Source: Halomonas sp. NO4 (GTDB lineage: Bacteria > Pseudomonadota > Gammaproteobacteria > Pseudomonadales > Halomonadaceae). From it: a DNA stretch of 64,000 nt. This document shows, piece by piece, positions 55,323 through 64,000 of this stretch. The translations under genes were made by a program, and so were the position numbers. Within the stretch, counting starts at the first letter, position 1. Every line of letters starts with the position of its first letter. The stretch is taken from NCBI RefSeq assembly GCF_010994375.1, contig NZ_WHMA01000006.1, forward strand, positions 62,001 to 126,000. The letters are read 5' to 3'. The notes under the pieces are model-generated. The model saw only the letters and a list, made by a program, of their open reading frames with translations, was not told the origin of the DNA and did not search any database.

Positions 55323-56119
55323 GCGCCGCACGCTTCGATGGCTCGCGTTTCCAGGGACGGGTGATGGTGATTACCGGCGCCGCCCAGGGCATCGGGCGGC
55401 GGGTCGCCGAGCGCGCCGGGGCCGAGGGCGCCCGCCTGGCGCTGGTGGACCGGGCCGACCTCGTCCATGAGGTGGTGGCCGGCCTGCGCGAGCAGGGCGT
55501 GGAGGCCATCGCCCTGCAGGCCGACCTGGAGACCTGGGAGGGCGCCGCGGATGTGATGACCCGGACCGTCGAGCACTTCGGACGCCTGGACATCCTGATC
55601 AACAACGTGGGCGGGGCGATCCACTTCAAGCCGTTCACCGAGTTCAGCAGCGCCGAGATCTCGGCCGAGATCACCCGCTCGCTGATGCCGACCCTGTGGT
55701 GCTGTCGTGCCGCGCTGCCCACCCTGGTGGCGCAGGGCAGCGGCGTCATCGTCAACGTCTCCTCGGCGGCGACCCGCGGCATCCACCGCATCCCCTACTC
55801 GGCGGCCAAGGGCGGCATCAATGCCCTGACCGCGTCGCTGGCCTTCGAAGTCGCCGAGCACGGCATCCGCGTGGTGGCCACCGCGCCCGGCGGCACCGAG
55901 GCGCCGCCGCGGCGCATCTCGCGGGGCACGCCGGCGCCGCGCAACGCGACTGAGCAAGCCTGGTTCCAGGCGCATGTCGACCAGACCAAGGCGAGCTGCC
56001 TGATGGACCGCTACGGCACCCTGGACGAGATGGCTGCGCCGATCCTCTTCCTGGCCTCCGATGCGGCCAGCTACATCACCGGCAGCGTGCTGCCGGTGGC
56101 GGGAGGGGACCAGGGCTAG
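55319..56119 (+). CDS. benD: Dihydroxycyclohexadiene carboxylate dehydrogenase (BenD)
   Basis: This 266-residue short-chain dehydrogenase oxidises and decarboxylates the benzoate cis-diol to catechol. The nucleotide motif is GAAQGIGRRVAER and the catalytic YxxxK is YSAAKGG, with NNVGGAI before it. The ATG overlaps the benC stop. BenABCD together feed CatA. Confidence 0.95.
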   Translation: MSAARFDGSRFQGRVMVITGAAQGIGRRVAERAGAEGARLALVDRADLVHEVVAGLREQGVEAIALQADLETWEGAADVMTRTVEHFGRLDILINNVGGAIHFKPFTEFSSAEISAEITRSLMPTLWCCRAALPTLVAQGSGVIVNVSSAATRGIHRIPYSAAKGGINALTASLAFEVAEHGIRVVATAPGGTEAPPRRISRGTPAPRNATEQAWFQAHVDQTKASCLMDRYGTLDEMAAPILFLASDAASYITGSVLPVAGGDQG

Positions 56120-56173
56120 CCGTCCGTCACCCCGATCCGGATTCCAATCACAACAAATCCCCTGGAGCACAGC

Positions 56174-57427
56174 ATGAAAAATCTCGAGAAGGGCGTCGGC
56201 CTCGCGTCGGCGCCACGCGACTTCCTTCGCGACCTCAACGTCGACAACCTGAGTGCCGGCCTGGTGGCAGGCATCTTCGGCCTCAGCGCCGGCATCATCC
56301 ATATCAGCGCCGGCACCGCCGCCGGGCTCCCCCAGGAGTTCACCCTGCTGTGGGTGATCAGCTACCTGATGATCAACGGCCTGTTCGGCCTCTTCCTGCC
56401 GGCCTACTACCGGCTGCCCTTGCCCATGGCCAACTCCATCCCCGGGGCGCTGCTGTTCGCCGCCATCATTCCGGTGGTGGGGCTCAACGAGGCGCTGGGG
56501 GCCACGCTGATCGCCGGGGCCATCGCCCTGGTCGTGGGTCTGGCCGGGTGGATGAGCCTGGTCATGCGGCTGATTCCGATGCCCATCGTCATGGGCATGG
56601 TGGCGGGGGTGCTGCTCAAGTTCGGCACCAACATGGTGATGCCGCTGCAGAACGCCCTGCTGCCGGCGGCGGTGATGATCCTCTCCTTCTTCTTCGCCGC
56701 GCGCTACCTGCGCCGAGTACCGCCGCTGGTGGTCACCCTGCTGGTGGGCGTCGGCTACATGGCGCTTTCGGGTGCCGACTTCTCCAGCGTGACGTTCTCC
56801 TTCCGGCTTCCCGAGCTCATCCTGCCGACGTTCACCCTGGAGGCCTTCCTGGCCTATGGCCTGCCCCTGGCGCTGATCCTGGTGGGCATGGAGACCCCCG
56901 CCGGCGTGGGGCTGGTCAAGGGCATGGGCTACAAGGAGGCGCCGGCCAACGCCATCACCGCGCTGGGCGGTTTCGGGACCATGCTCTCGGCCTTCTTCAA
57001 CCTGCACAGCACCTGCATCGCCGCGCCGATGACCGGCATCTGTTCGGGACCGGAAGCCGGCAGCCACGACAAGCGCTGGGTGGCGGCGGTGATCGTCGGC
57101 ATCATCTTCGTGGTGGCGGCGCCCTTCTACGGCTTCGTGTTCAGCCTGATCGAGGCCATGCCGAGCTACTTCATCGCCATCATCGCCGGCCTGGCGCTGC
57201 TGCGGGTGATCAGCTCGGCGATGCACATGACCTTCTCCGGCAAGCATGAGGTGGGGGCCATGTTCTCCTTCCTGATCGCCGTCTCCGGCGTGGAAGTCTT
57301 CGGCATCGGCGCCTCCTTCTGGGCGCTGGTGCTGGGCGTCGGCCTGTCGATGCTCGTCGAATTCAAGGACTTCGAGTTCACCGTCGCGCTGCCCCGGCGG
57401 CGCAAGGCCAGTACCCTGGCGCGCTGA
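56174..57427 (+). CDS. benE: Benzoate/H+ symporter BenE
   Basis: This 417-residue, roughly 12-helix inner-membrane protein belongs to the BenE family. Typical segments are AGIFGLSAGIIHISAGTAAGL, LPLPMANSIPGALLFAAI, and FGTMLSAFFNLHSTCIAAPMTG. It imports benzoate with protons. It is the last gene of the cat-ben operon and is followed by an intrinsic terminator. TGGAGCAC lies before the ATG. Confidence 0.94.
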   Translation: MKNLEKGVGLASAPRDFLRDLNVDNLSAGLVAGIFGLSAGIIHISAGTAAGLPQEFTLLWVISYLMINGLFGLFLPAYYRLPLPMANSIPGALLFAAIIPVVGLNEALGATLIAGAIALVVGLAGWMSLVMRLIPMPIVMGMVAGVLLKFGTNMVMPLQNALLPAAVMILSFFFAARYLRRVPPLVVTLLVGVGYMALSGADFSSVTFSFRLPELILPTFTLEAFLAYGLPLALILVGMETPAGVGLVKGMGYKEAPANAITALGGFGTMLSAFFNLHSTCIAAPMTGICSGPEAGSHDKRWVAAVIVGIIFVVAAPFYGFVFSLIEAMPSYFIAIIAGLALLRVISSAMHMTFSGKHEVGAMFSFLIAVSGVEVFGIGASFWALVLGVGLSMLVEFKDFEFTVALPRRRKASTLAR

Positions 57428-57449
57428 TCGGTATCACAGGATCCTCCTT

Positions 57450-57483
57450 GGCCCGAGACGGCAATGCGGTCCGGGCCCTTTTT
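57450..57483 (+). terminator. Intrinsic terminator after benE
   Basis: GGCCCG (57450-57455) and CGGGCC (57472-57477), with additional GAC/GTC pairing inside, are followed by C and five Ts. It ends the cat-ben transcript. Confidence 0.75.
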
Positions 57484-57846
57484 CGTCTCGCGACTTCTTG
57501 ACCCACTCTTCAATAAAGGCCCTTGCCATAATGGTGGGGGGGACTGGCCTACCTTCTTCTGCACCGGACGCTGCACTTCGCTGGACGGGGAAAGGAGGGG
57601 GGAAGCGCCTCGGAGGCGTCCCGTTCATCCTGAGCCGGTGCGATACGGCCTCTTGTGGGGAGGCTGCCACTTTGGTCGTGCCACAATATGGGAAATGTCC
57701 AAGCAAGTGAGGGGATTTGCTCAGTTATTGCCCGAATAGAGCGCTATGGTGGTCTAGAGAGCCTTGCGTTGTCCGTTAGGGCAGGTGACCTTCGACCAAA
57801 GTAGGTTATCGGAGTCGCACGGCTTCAGTTACTTTTTACACAACAT
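57484..57846. other. Intergenic stretch without recognisable gene
   Basis: Short open frames on both strands in this stretch lack ribosome-binding sites and any recognisable protein character. I see no terminator or repeat beyond the one after benE. The operator of the downstream TRAP operon begins right after it. Confidence 0.5.
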
Positions 57847-57871
57847 GCGAACGTAAGTTCGTTATGCGTAC
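57847..57871 (+). promoter_or_regulatory. GTTCG-type operator upstream of the second TRAP operon
   Basis: GCGAAC (57847-57852) and GCGTAC (57866-57871) are 19 bp apart, with GTTCG (57857-57861) between them. It can be aligned with the quiC element: both read ATGCGAAC, 11 bases, ATGCG(A/T)AC. A GATAAT (-10 candidate) lies at 57889. Confidence 0.5.
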
Positions 57872-57908
57872 TCTGCCAGTCGTACAACGATAATCCCGGA
57901 GGATCCTG

Positions 57909-58940
57909 ATGAACCGCACGCTAACCCGCTGCCTGCTGGCAGCCTCCATCGCCGGTCTGACCGCTGCCTCCGCCTCCGCCCAGGCGACCACCCTGCGCAT
58001 GGCGCACTTCTGGCCGGGCGCTTCGGGCATCAACCAGGAGATCTTCGAGGCCTGGGCCGCGACCCTCGAGGAGGAGTCCGGCGGCGAACTCGAGGTCGAG
58101 ATGTTCCCCTCCGGCACCCTGGCCAAGCCCGACTCCATCTACGAAGCGGTGGCCAACGGCATCGCCGATATCGGTGCGACTGCCCAGGGCTATACCGCCG
58201 GGCGCTTCCCGCTGTCGCAGATCGTCGAGCTGCCCGGCGTGGCGACCACCGCGACCCAGGGCGCCTGCGTGCTGCAGACCCTCTACAACGAGGGTCACCT
58301 CGACGAGGAGTACGCCGATACCCGGCCGCTGTTCTTCTTCACCACCGGCCCGGGCGGCATCCATACCATCGATACCGACGTCCAGGTGCCGTCCGACCTC
58401 GAGGGGCTGCGCATCCGCCGTCCCACCGCCGTGGCCGGCGACATACTCGAGAACATGGGGGCGAGCCCCGTGGGCATGCCGGCGCCGGACATCTACACCG
58501 CCATGCAACGTGGCGTCATCGATGGCCTGAGCTTCCCCTGGGAAGGCCTCAAGGGTTTCCGCATCAACGAGCTGGTCGAGTACCACACCGAAGTGCCGTT
58601 CTACACGTTGATCTTCGTGGCCACCATGAACCAGCAAACTTATGACAGCCTGAGCCCCGAGGAGCAGGCGGTGATCGATGACAACTCCGGCATGCGGTGG
58701 GCTGGTAACGCCGGCGAGGTCTTCGATCGTCTCGATGTCGAGGGCAAGCAGGAGGCGAAAGAGGCCGGCCACACCATCCGCGAGATCGAGAACCCGCTGG
58801 AGCACCCGGACTGGCAGCAGCCGCTCCAGGAGGGCATCGACAACTACCTCGCCCAGCTCGAGGAGCGCGGTCTGCCGGGCCGCGAGGTCTACGAAGCGGC
58901 ACTGGCGGCCAGCGAGTCCTGCGCCGCCGACCAAGGTTAA
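57909..58940 (+). CDS. dctP: TRAP transporter solute-binding protein (DctP type), second system
   Basis: This 343-residue periplasmic receptor has a signal peptide ending ASAQA (residue 25). DLEGLRIRRPTAVAGDILENMG carries the carboxylate-binding Arg, followed by TAMQRGVIDGLSFPWEG. GGAGGA lies before the ATG. It shares its operator type with quiC and pcaI and sits between the benzoate and 4-hydroxybenzoate genes, so an aromatic or hydroaromatic carboxylate is the expected ligand (inference). Confidence 0.92.
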   Translation: MNRTLTRCLLAASIAGLTAASASAQATTLRMAHFWPGASGINQEIFEAWAATLEEESGGELEVEMFPSGTLAKPDSIYEAVANGIADIGATAQGYTAGRFPLSQIVELPGVATTATQGACVLQTLYNEGHLDEEYADTRPLFFFTTGPGGIHTIDTDVQVPSDLEGLRIRRPTAVAGDILENMGASPVGMPAPDIYTAMQRGVIDGLSFPWEGLKGFRINELVEYHTEVPFYTLIFVATMNQQTYDSLSPEEQAVIDDNSGMRWAGNAGEVFDRLDVEGKQEAKEAGHTIREIENPLEHPDWQQPLQEGIDNYLAQLEERGLPGREVYEAALAASESCAADQG

Positions 58941-58945
58941 GCGAC

Positions 58946-59473
58946 ATGCAGTTCTATCTGGAACGGGCCAGCCACTGGCTGGCCCTCGCCTGTCGCGTGG
59001 TGGCGGGCATCGCCCTGCTGGGGCTGCTGGCGGTGACCATTGCCGATGTCGGCACCCGTTACCTGTCGCGCCTCACCGAGGGGGTGATTGCTCTGCGGGT
59101 CATGGGCAGCGTGGAGCTGGTCAGCTACCTCATGCTGGTCTCCCTGCTCGCCGCCATGGCGGCCAACGTGGAGAAGAGCCAGGTGGTGGTGGAGGCCTTC
59201 TCCCATGGCCTCTCTCCCAACATCAAGAACCGCCTGCATGGCGTTTATCTGCTGGGCTTCGCCGCACTCGGCCTGATTCTCTTCGTCGGCCTGCTCGACT
59301 CGGCCACGGCCGCGGCGCGCCACGGCGAGGTGACCCAGGATTTGCGCCTGCCCATGGGGCCCATCTACACCGTGGCCGCCGTGTTCAGCTTCTTGCTGGG
59401 ACTGCGCAGCCTGATCCATGCGCTGCTCAGCGCGCTCTTCGGTGCCGAAGGGGAGGTGTCCCATGGCGAGTGA
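58946..59473 (+). CDS. dctQ: TRAP transporter small permease (DctQ type), second system
   Basis: This 175-residue protein has four hydrophobic helices and the DctQ pattern (VVAGIALLGLLAVTIADVGTRY). It starts 5 bases after the receptor stop, with AAGG as a weak ribosome-binding site, so coupled translation is likely. It overlaps dctM by 11 bases. Confidence 0.9.
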   Translation: MQFYLERASHWLALACRVVAGIALLGLLAVTIADVGTRYLSRLTEGVIALRVMGSVELVSYLMLVSLLAAMAANVEKSQVVVEAFSHGLSPNIKNRLHGVYLLGFAALGLILFVGLLDSATAAARHGEVTQDLRLPMGPIYTVAAVFSFLLGLRSLIHALLSALFGAEGEVSHGE

Positions 59474-60752
59474 GATGATCGGTGCCATCGGGCTCGCCCT
59501 GCTGCTGGTGTTGATGGTGCTGCGCGTGCCGGTGGCGTTGACCATGCTGGTCGTCGGGGTGGTGGGCTTCGCGCAGATCATCAGTTGGGATGCGGCCATC
59601 GCCCAGGTCAAGACCGTGCCGGTGGAGGTGCTCTCCAACTACAGCTTCAGCGCCGTGCCCATGTTCATCCTCATGGGCGTGCTGGCAGCGCATTCCGGCA
59701 TGGCCGGCAAGCTCTTCCACTCTACCCGGGTGATCTGCGGTGGCTGGAAAGGGGGGCTGGCCATCGCCGCGGTGGGCTCCTGCGGGGTCTTCTCGGCGAT
59801 CTCCGGCTCGTCGCTGGCCACCGCCAGCACCATGACCCGGGTCGCCCTGCCGGAGATGGAGCGCTACGGCTACAACCGTGGGTTGGCCACCGGGGCGCTG
59901 GCCGCCGGCGGCACCCTGGGCATCATGATTCCGCCCTCCATTGCGCTGCTGATCTACGCCATTCTCACCGAGCAGTCGGTGGGCGACATGTTCATGGCCG
60001 GCCTGGTGCCGGGGCTGATGGGGCTGGTCATGTATGCCCTGACCGTGAGCGTGATGATGCGCCTCAAGCCTTCCCTGGCGGTGGCCGGCGAGCCCACCGC
60101 CTGGAAGGAGAAGCTGGCCTCGCTCGGCGGGCTGCTGCCCTTCTTCGCGGTCTTTCTGGTGATGATCCTGGGCATCTACTTCGGCGCCTTTACCCCCACC
60201 GAAGGGGCCAGCGTGGGCGCCTTTGCCACCCTGCTGTATGCTCTGGTGAAGGGGCTGCGCGGCGCCGAGCTGTGGCGCAGCGTGCAGGAGACCCTGGCGC
60301 TCTCCGCCGTGGTGTTCTTCATGCTGGTGGGCGCCGAGATGCTCGGCTACTTCATCTCGGTGTCGCGCATCTCCTTCTCGATCAGCGACCTGCTCTACGG
60401 CATGGAGCTGGCACCCATCGTGGTGGTGCTGTGCATCCTGCTGCTCTACTTCGTGCTGGGGATGTTCATGGACTCCATCGCCATGCTGGTGATCACCGTG
60501 CCGGTGGTGTTCCCGATCATCCAGTCGCTGGGCATCGACCCGGTGTGGTTCGGCATCATCACCGTGCTCACCGTGGAGCTGGGGCTGATGACGCCGCCGG
60601 TGGGCATGAACGTCTTCGTGATCAAGGCGATGGCGCCCCATGTGGGGCTGGGCGAGATCTTCCGCGGCGTGGCGCCCTTCGTGGTCTCCGACCTGCTGCG
60701 GCTCACCCTGCTGATCCTCTTCCCCGTGCTCTCCACGATGTTTTTGATCTGA
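59463..60752 (+). CDS. dctM: TRAP transporter large permease (DctM type), second system
   Basis: This 429-residue, about 12-helix DctM permease has YSFSAVPMFILMGVLAAHSGM, ISGSSLATASTMTRVALPEM, GGTLGIMIPPSIALLIYAIL and GMFMDSIAMLVITVPVVFPI. GGGGAGG precedes the ATG inside dctQ. It completes a three-gene TRAP system. Confidence 0.95.
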   Translation: MASEMIGAIGLALLLVLMVLRVPVALTMLVVGVVGFAQIISWDAAIAQVKTVPVEVLSNYSFSAVPMFILMGVLAAHSGMAGKLFHSTRVICGGWKGGLAIAAVGSCGVFSAISGSSLATASTMTRVALPEMERYGYNRGLATGALAAGGTLGIMIPPSIALLIYAILTEQSVGDMFMAGLVPGLMGLVMYALTVSVMMRLKPSLAVAGEPTAWKEKLASLGGLLPFFAVFLVMILGIYFGAFTPTEGASVGAFATLLYALVKGLRGAELWRSVQETLALSAVVFFMLVGAEMLGYFISVSRISFSISDLLYGMELAPIVVVLCILLLYFVLGMFMDSIAMLVITVPVVFPIIQSLGIDPVWFGIITVLTVELGLMTPPVGMNVFVIKAMAPHVGLGEIFRGVAPFVVSDLLRLTLLILFPVLSTMFLI

Positions 60753-60800
60753 GCGAATCCGTGCCCTGGAAGCGCCCTGGCCAGGCTGGGGCGCTTCGCT

Positions 60801-60866
60801 ATAACCATGGAGTTATGGGGAGTCGCCAAAGCCTCAATTGGCAGCCTGCCGCTGCCGGGTCATCCT
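60801..60866 (+). promoter_or_regulatory. PcaQ-like promoter of the small cysteine-rich gene
   Basis: ATAACC-ATGG-AGTTAT (60801-60816), then TCAATTGGCA (60834-60843) with -35 TTGGCA, and CATCCT (60861-60866) 17 bases on. Every distance equals that in the pcaHG promoter (box start to TCAATTGGCA 33 bp), which makes shared regulation by PcaQ likely. Confidence 0.6.
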
Positions 60867-60927
60867 TCAGGCAGAGAAACCCGCATGGCAGCCGGCCATG
60901 ACGGCCTGACGGATCCGGAGGTGTGAC

Positions 60928-61371
60928 ATGACCGACAAGCAGACCCAACGCCAAGGCTGGCTGACTCGCCTGGAGGAGCGCCTGTTCGCGGCATCCATGC
61001 CGCAACTGGTGCAGGGGATGCGCAACGAGGCGTCCACGAGCTATCGCGAGATGGTGCGCGACCTGGCCACGCCGATGGCGCCGGCCTTCGAGCGCGAGGT
61101 GGCGCGCACCCTCAACCGCGGCGGCAGCCGCGAGTTGATTCCTGCCGAGACCCTGATGCCCGAGATGATGCAGCGCTTCGACCTGGCGGTCGCGGACTTC
61201 GGCGCCGAGGAGGCGACCCACCTCGAGGAGCTGCAGACGGTGTGTAACCGCTGCCCGGCGGTGGGGCGCTGCTGGAAGGCGATGCGCGCCGGCGAGGGCT
61301 GGGAGAAGTGCCGGGGGTTCTGCCCCAATGCCGAGGCCTTTGAACAGAAGACGCTGGCCACCATCGGCTGA
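60928..61371 (+). CDS. Small cysteine-rich protein, DUF6455-like
   Basis: This 147-residue soluble protein has a basic helical N-terminal half and a C-terminal motif with four or five cysteines: CNRCPAVGRCW, then KCRGFCPNAEAF. The pattern C-x2-C-x5-C...FCPNA resembles DUF6455, often found near aerobic oxidation genes. The cysteines could bind a metal or an iron-sulfur cluster. GGAGG lies before the ATG. It stands alone between the TRAP operon and the AraC gene under a promoter that copies that of pcaHG. I do not know its function. Confidence 0.6.
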   Translation: MTDKQTQRQGWLTRLEERLFAASMPQLVQGMRNEASTSYREMVRDLATPMAPAFEREVARTLNRGGSRELIPAETLMPEMMQRFDLAVADFGAEEATHLEELQTVCNRCPAVGRCWKAMRAGEGWEKCRGFCPNAEAFEQKTLATIG

Positions 61372-61434
61372 GCCACTTCAGCCGTACCTTGCGTCCCGGC
61401 AGGCATCGCGTCTGCCGGGGGCCTGCGTTGGGCG

Positions 61435-62343
61435 TCACGTCTCGGGCTGGCGCAGCCGGAAGTCCCGCGGCGAGAGACCGGTCAGCCGCTTGAAGAAGCG
61501 GGTGAAGTAGGCCGGTTCGGAGAAGCCCAGCCCATCGGCGACCTGGCCGATGGTCAGATTGGTGTAGGTGAGCTGGCGCTTGGCCTCCAGCAGCAGCCGC
61601 TCGTGGAGCAGCTGCAGGGCGCTGCGCCCGGCCAGGCGACGGCACAGCAGGTTGAGGTGGGTACCGGTCATGCCCAGCTGGTCGGCGAACTGCTCGATGC
61701 TGGGCTGCTGGCGGAACTGGGCTTCGATCAGCGCCTGGTAGTTCTGCAGATGGCCCCGGGCCCGGTCGCGGCGGCGGGGCACGCGGCGGACGCCGGGGCG
61801 CCCGTCGCGGTCGGCCAGGCGGGCGAGCGCCACGGTCAGGGCCTCGATCAGCGCCTCCAGTAGCCGGTCGCGGCCGGGGGCCGGATGGCGGTATTCGTCC
61901 TCGACCTGGGCCACCAGGGACACGAGGCGCCCCGCCTCGCGTCCCTCACCCAGGGGATGGGCCTCGGCGCGCGTCAGCACCGTCGCCTGTTCGGCCAGCC
62001 GGGCGTCGAGCCGCTCCACCAGCGGCCGCGCCAGGGTGATGATGTGGCCCTGAACGTCCGGTGAGAAGTGAAAACCGTGGATGCTCATCGCGGGTATCAC
62101 GATCACCAGAGGCGCCGCCTGGGAGCGGCGGCTCCCCTCCAGCTCCAGGTCCACCTGGCCGGCCGAGAGGTGGAGCAGGTGGACCAGGTCGGCGTGGCGG
62201 TGGGGCTGGATGCGCCAGTCATGGCGTCGGCTGCGTTCGGGGATCGATTCGCAGTGCAGCAGGTCCGGCGTCGGCCAGTGGCGGGTTTCGCCGTAGAGCT
62301 TGAAGACGGGAACGGTGTCGGTGGGCAGAGGGCCGTAGGTCAT
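61435..62343 (-). CDS. pobR: AraC-family regulator of pobA
   Basis: This 302-residue regulator has an N-terminal cupin-like sensing domain (HRHADLVHLLHLSAGQVDLEL, VIVIPAMSIHGFHF) and a C-terminal double helix-turn-helix (LGMTGTHLNLLCRRLAG and IGQVADGLGFSEPAYFTRFFKRLTGLSPRDF). It is of the HpaA/PobC/PobR AraC type that activates 4-hydroxybenzoate hydroxylase genes. It diverges from pobA across 137 bases. GAGGAC precedes the ATG. The symbol follows the neighbour relation. Confidence 0.85.
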   Translation of the reverse strand: MTYGPLPTDTVPVFKLYGETRHWPTPDLLHCESIPERSRRHDWRIQPHRHADLVHLLHLSAGQVDLELEGSRRSQAAPLVIVIPAMSIHGFHFSPDVQGHIITLARPLVERLDARLAEQATVLTRAEAHPLGEGREAGRLVSLVAQVEDEYRHPAPGRDRLLEALIEALTVALARLADRDGRPGVRRVPRRRDRARGHLQNYQALIEAQFRQQPSIEQFADQLGMTGTHLNLLCRRLAGRSALQLLHERLLLEAKRQLTYTNLTIGQVADGLGFSEPAYFTRFFKRLTGLSPRDFRLRQPET

Positions 62344-62459
62344 GTCGTCCTCGACGAAAGTCGATACGCTATGTTGAAAATATCCAAGACGTCATGGCGA
62401 TCATGCCTTATTTGGGCGGTGGTTTCATTGAAAAATACAATTCATACAACCCGCGGTAA

Positions 62460-63665
<1,206 letters not shown>

Positions 63666-63800
63666 GCCTCCCTATGGGCCGGATCGAAAAGGCCTATTGG
63701 TCCGTGGGAGGTCCACCGGTGTAACGTGGTGTTGTCCGGTTCCCGCTGGACCTTCGATCTCGTGTCGTCGCGAGTCGATCCCCTGCATGACACTTCTTGT

Positions 63801-63825
63801 AGCCCGCCCCCTGGCGGGCTTTTTT
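63801..63825 (+). terminator. Intrinsic terminator downstream of pobA
   Basis: AGCCCGCC, loop CCCT, GGCGGGCT and five Ts, about 135 bases after the pobA stop. The 63666-63800 interval before it contains no supported gene. Confidence 0.8.
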
Positions 63826-64000
63826 CCTTTCGCGCCCGCGAGCCCGTCTGGCCTGCGCCCGAGCCCAGGCCCGACCATTCTGGACTCCGATACCGTCTAT
63901 CTGGACCCGTGAGTCGTCGACGCCAGCGGCCGGGTGATTGCCGATGGCCCCAGCCAGTGCGTGAGGTGGGCTGATTGAGTGATCGTGGTTAAGGCGCTGT
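63826..64000 (+). other. Right edge: no intact gene, possible decayed coding remnant
   Basis: From about 63883 one frame reads LDSDTVYLDP, an in-frame TGA, then VVDASGRVIADGPSQ, which looks coding-like on both sides of the stop. It may be a fragment of a broken gene or chance. No start, ribosome-binding site or complete ORF is seen before the window ends. Confidence 0.2.

Noticed and set aside
57434..57739. Overlapping short ORFs on both strands after benE
   Set aside because: They run through the benE terminator, have no ribosome-binding sites and show no recognisable domains.
63697..63974. Two overlapping short ORFs after pobA
   Set aside because: Both span the intrinsic terminator at 63801 and have no ribosome-binding site. 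Only a short coding-like remnant at their end is worth noting.

Overview
The window is high-GC, densely coded DNA. Its gene content points to a halophilic gammaproteobacterium of the Halomonas group: TctCBA and two TRAP transporters, a napEFDABC operon, entericidin-type and I78-type small lipoproteins, and protocatechuate, catechol and quinate catabolism placed close together. The genus is inferred from protein character and layout only. I see no tRNA, rRNA, insertion sequence, prophage or CRISPR array.

Layout. 1-7.4 kb: end of a DUF1007 protein, a NicO-type metal exporter, a HIT protein, two small lipoproteins, a voltage-sensor-like membrane protein, an acyl-CoA thioesterase, an AtoE-type transporter, a MATE exporter and a ferredoxin. 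7.4-17.8 kb: housekeeping genes, namely coaD, a ketoacyl synthase, a TrmB-like methyltransferase, an SMR pump, dacB, dgkA, glnE, ilvE and a DUF4142 protein. 17.8-22.5 kb: periplasmic nitrate reductase napEFDABC. 22.5-26.3 kb: a HAD phosphatase and tctCBA.

26.7-63.7 kb is a supra-operonic aromatic and hydroaromatic catabolic island. The quiC-aroE-aroQ set with a TRAP system takes quinate/shikimate to protocatechuate. A minus-strand block holds two IclR regulators, an AEC carrier, a ketosteroid-dehydrogenase-like flavoprotein, a TIM-barrel enzyme and a DMT exporter. Next come pcaB, pcaIJF, a pcaDC fusion, pcaQ, pcaHG and a BKACE-family enzyme, which take protocatechuate to central metabolism. 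A LysR gene diverges from catBCA-benABCDE (benzoate to 3-oxoadipate enol-lactone). A second TRAP system, a small cysteine-rich protein, an AraC regulator and pobA (4-hydroxybenzoate to protocatechuate) follow. The three feeder routes (quinate/shikimate, benzoate and 4-hydroxybenzoate) converge on one set of PcaD/PcaIJ/PcaF enzymes.

The most interesting signal is regulatory. A GTTCG half-site repeated at exactly 19 bp occurs upstream of pcaI, tctC, quiC and the second TRAP operon. This predicts one IclR-family (PcaR-like) regulon that includes two orphan transporters. Separately, the pcaHG promoter (an ATAACC-N4-GGTTAT PcaQ-like box plus a TCAATTGGCA element 33 bp from the start of the box) is copied with identical spacing in front of the small cysteine-rich gene at 60.9 kb. 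The flavoprotein/TIM-barrel/AEC/DMT block is the best candidate for an undescribed alicyclic-acid aromatisation route.
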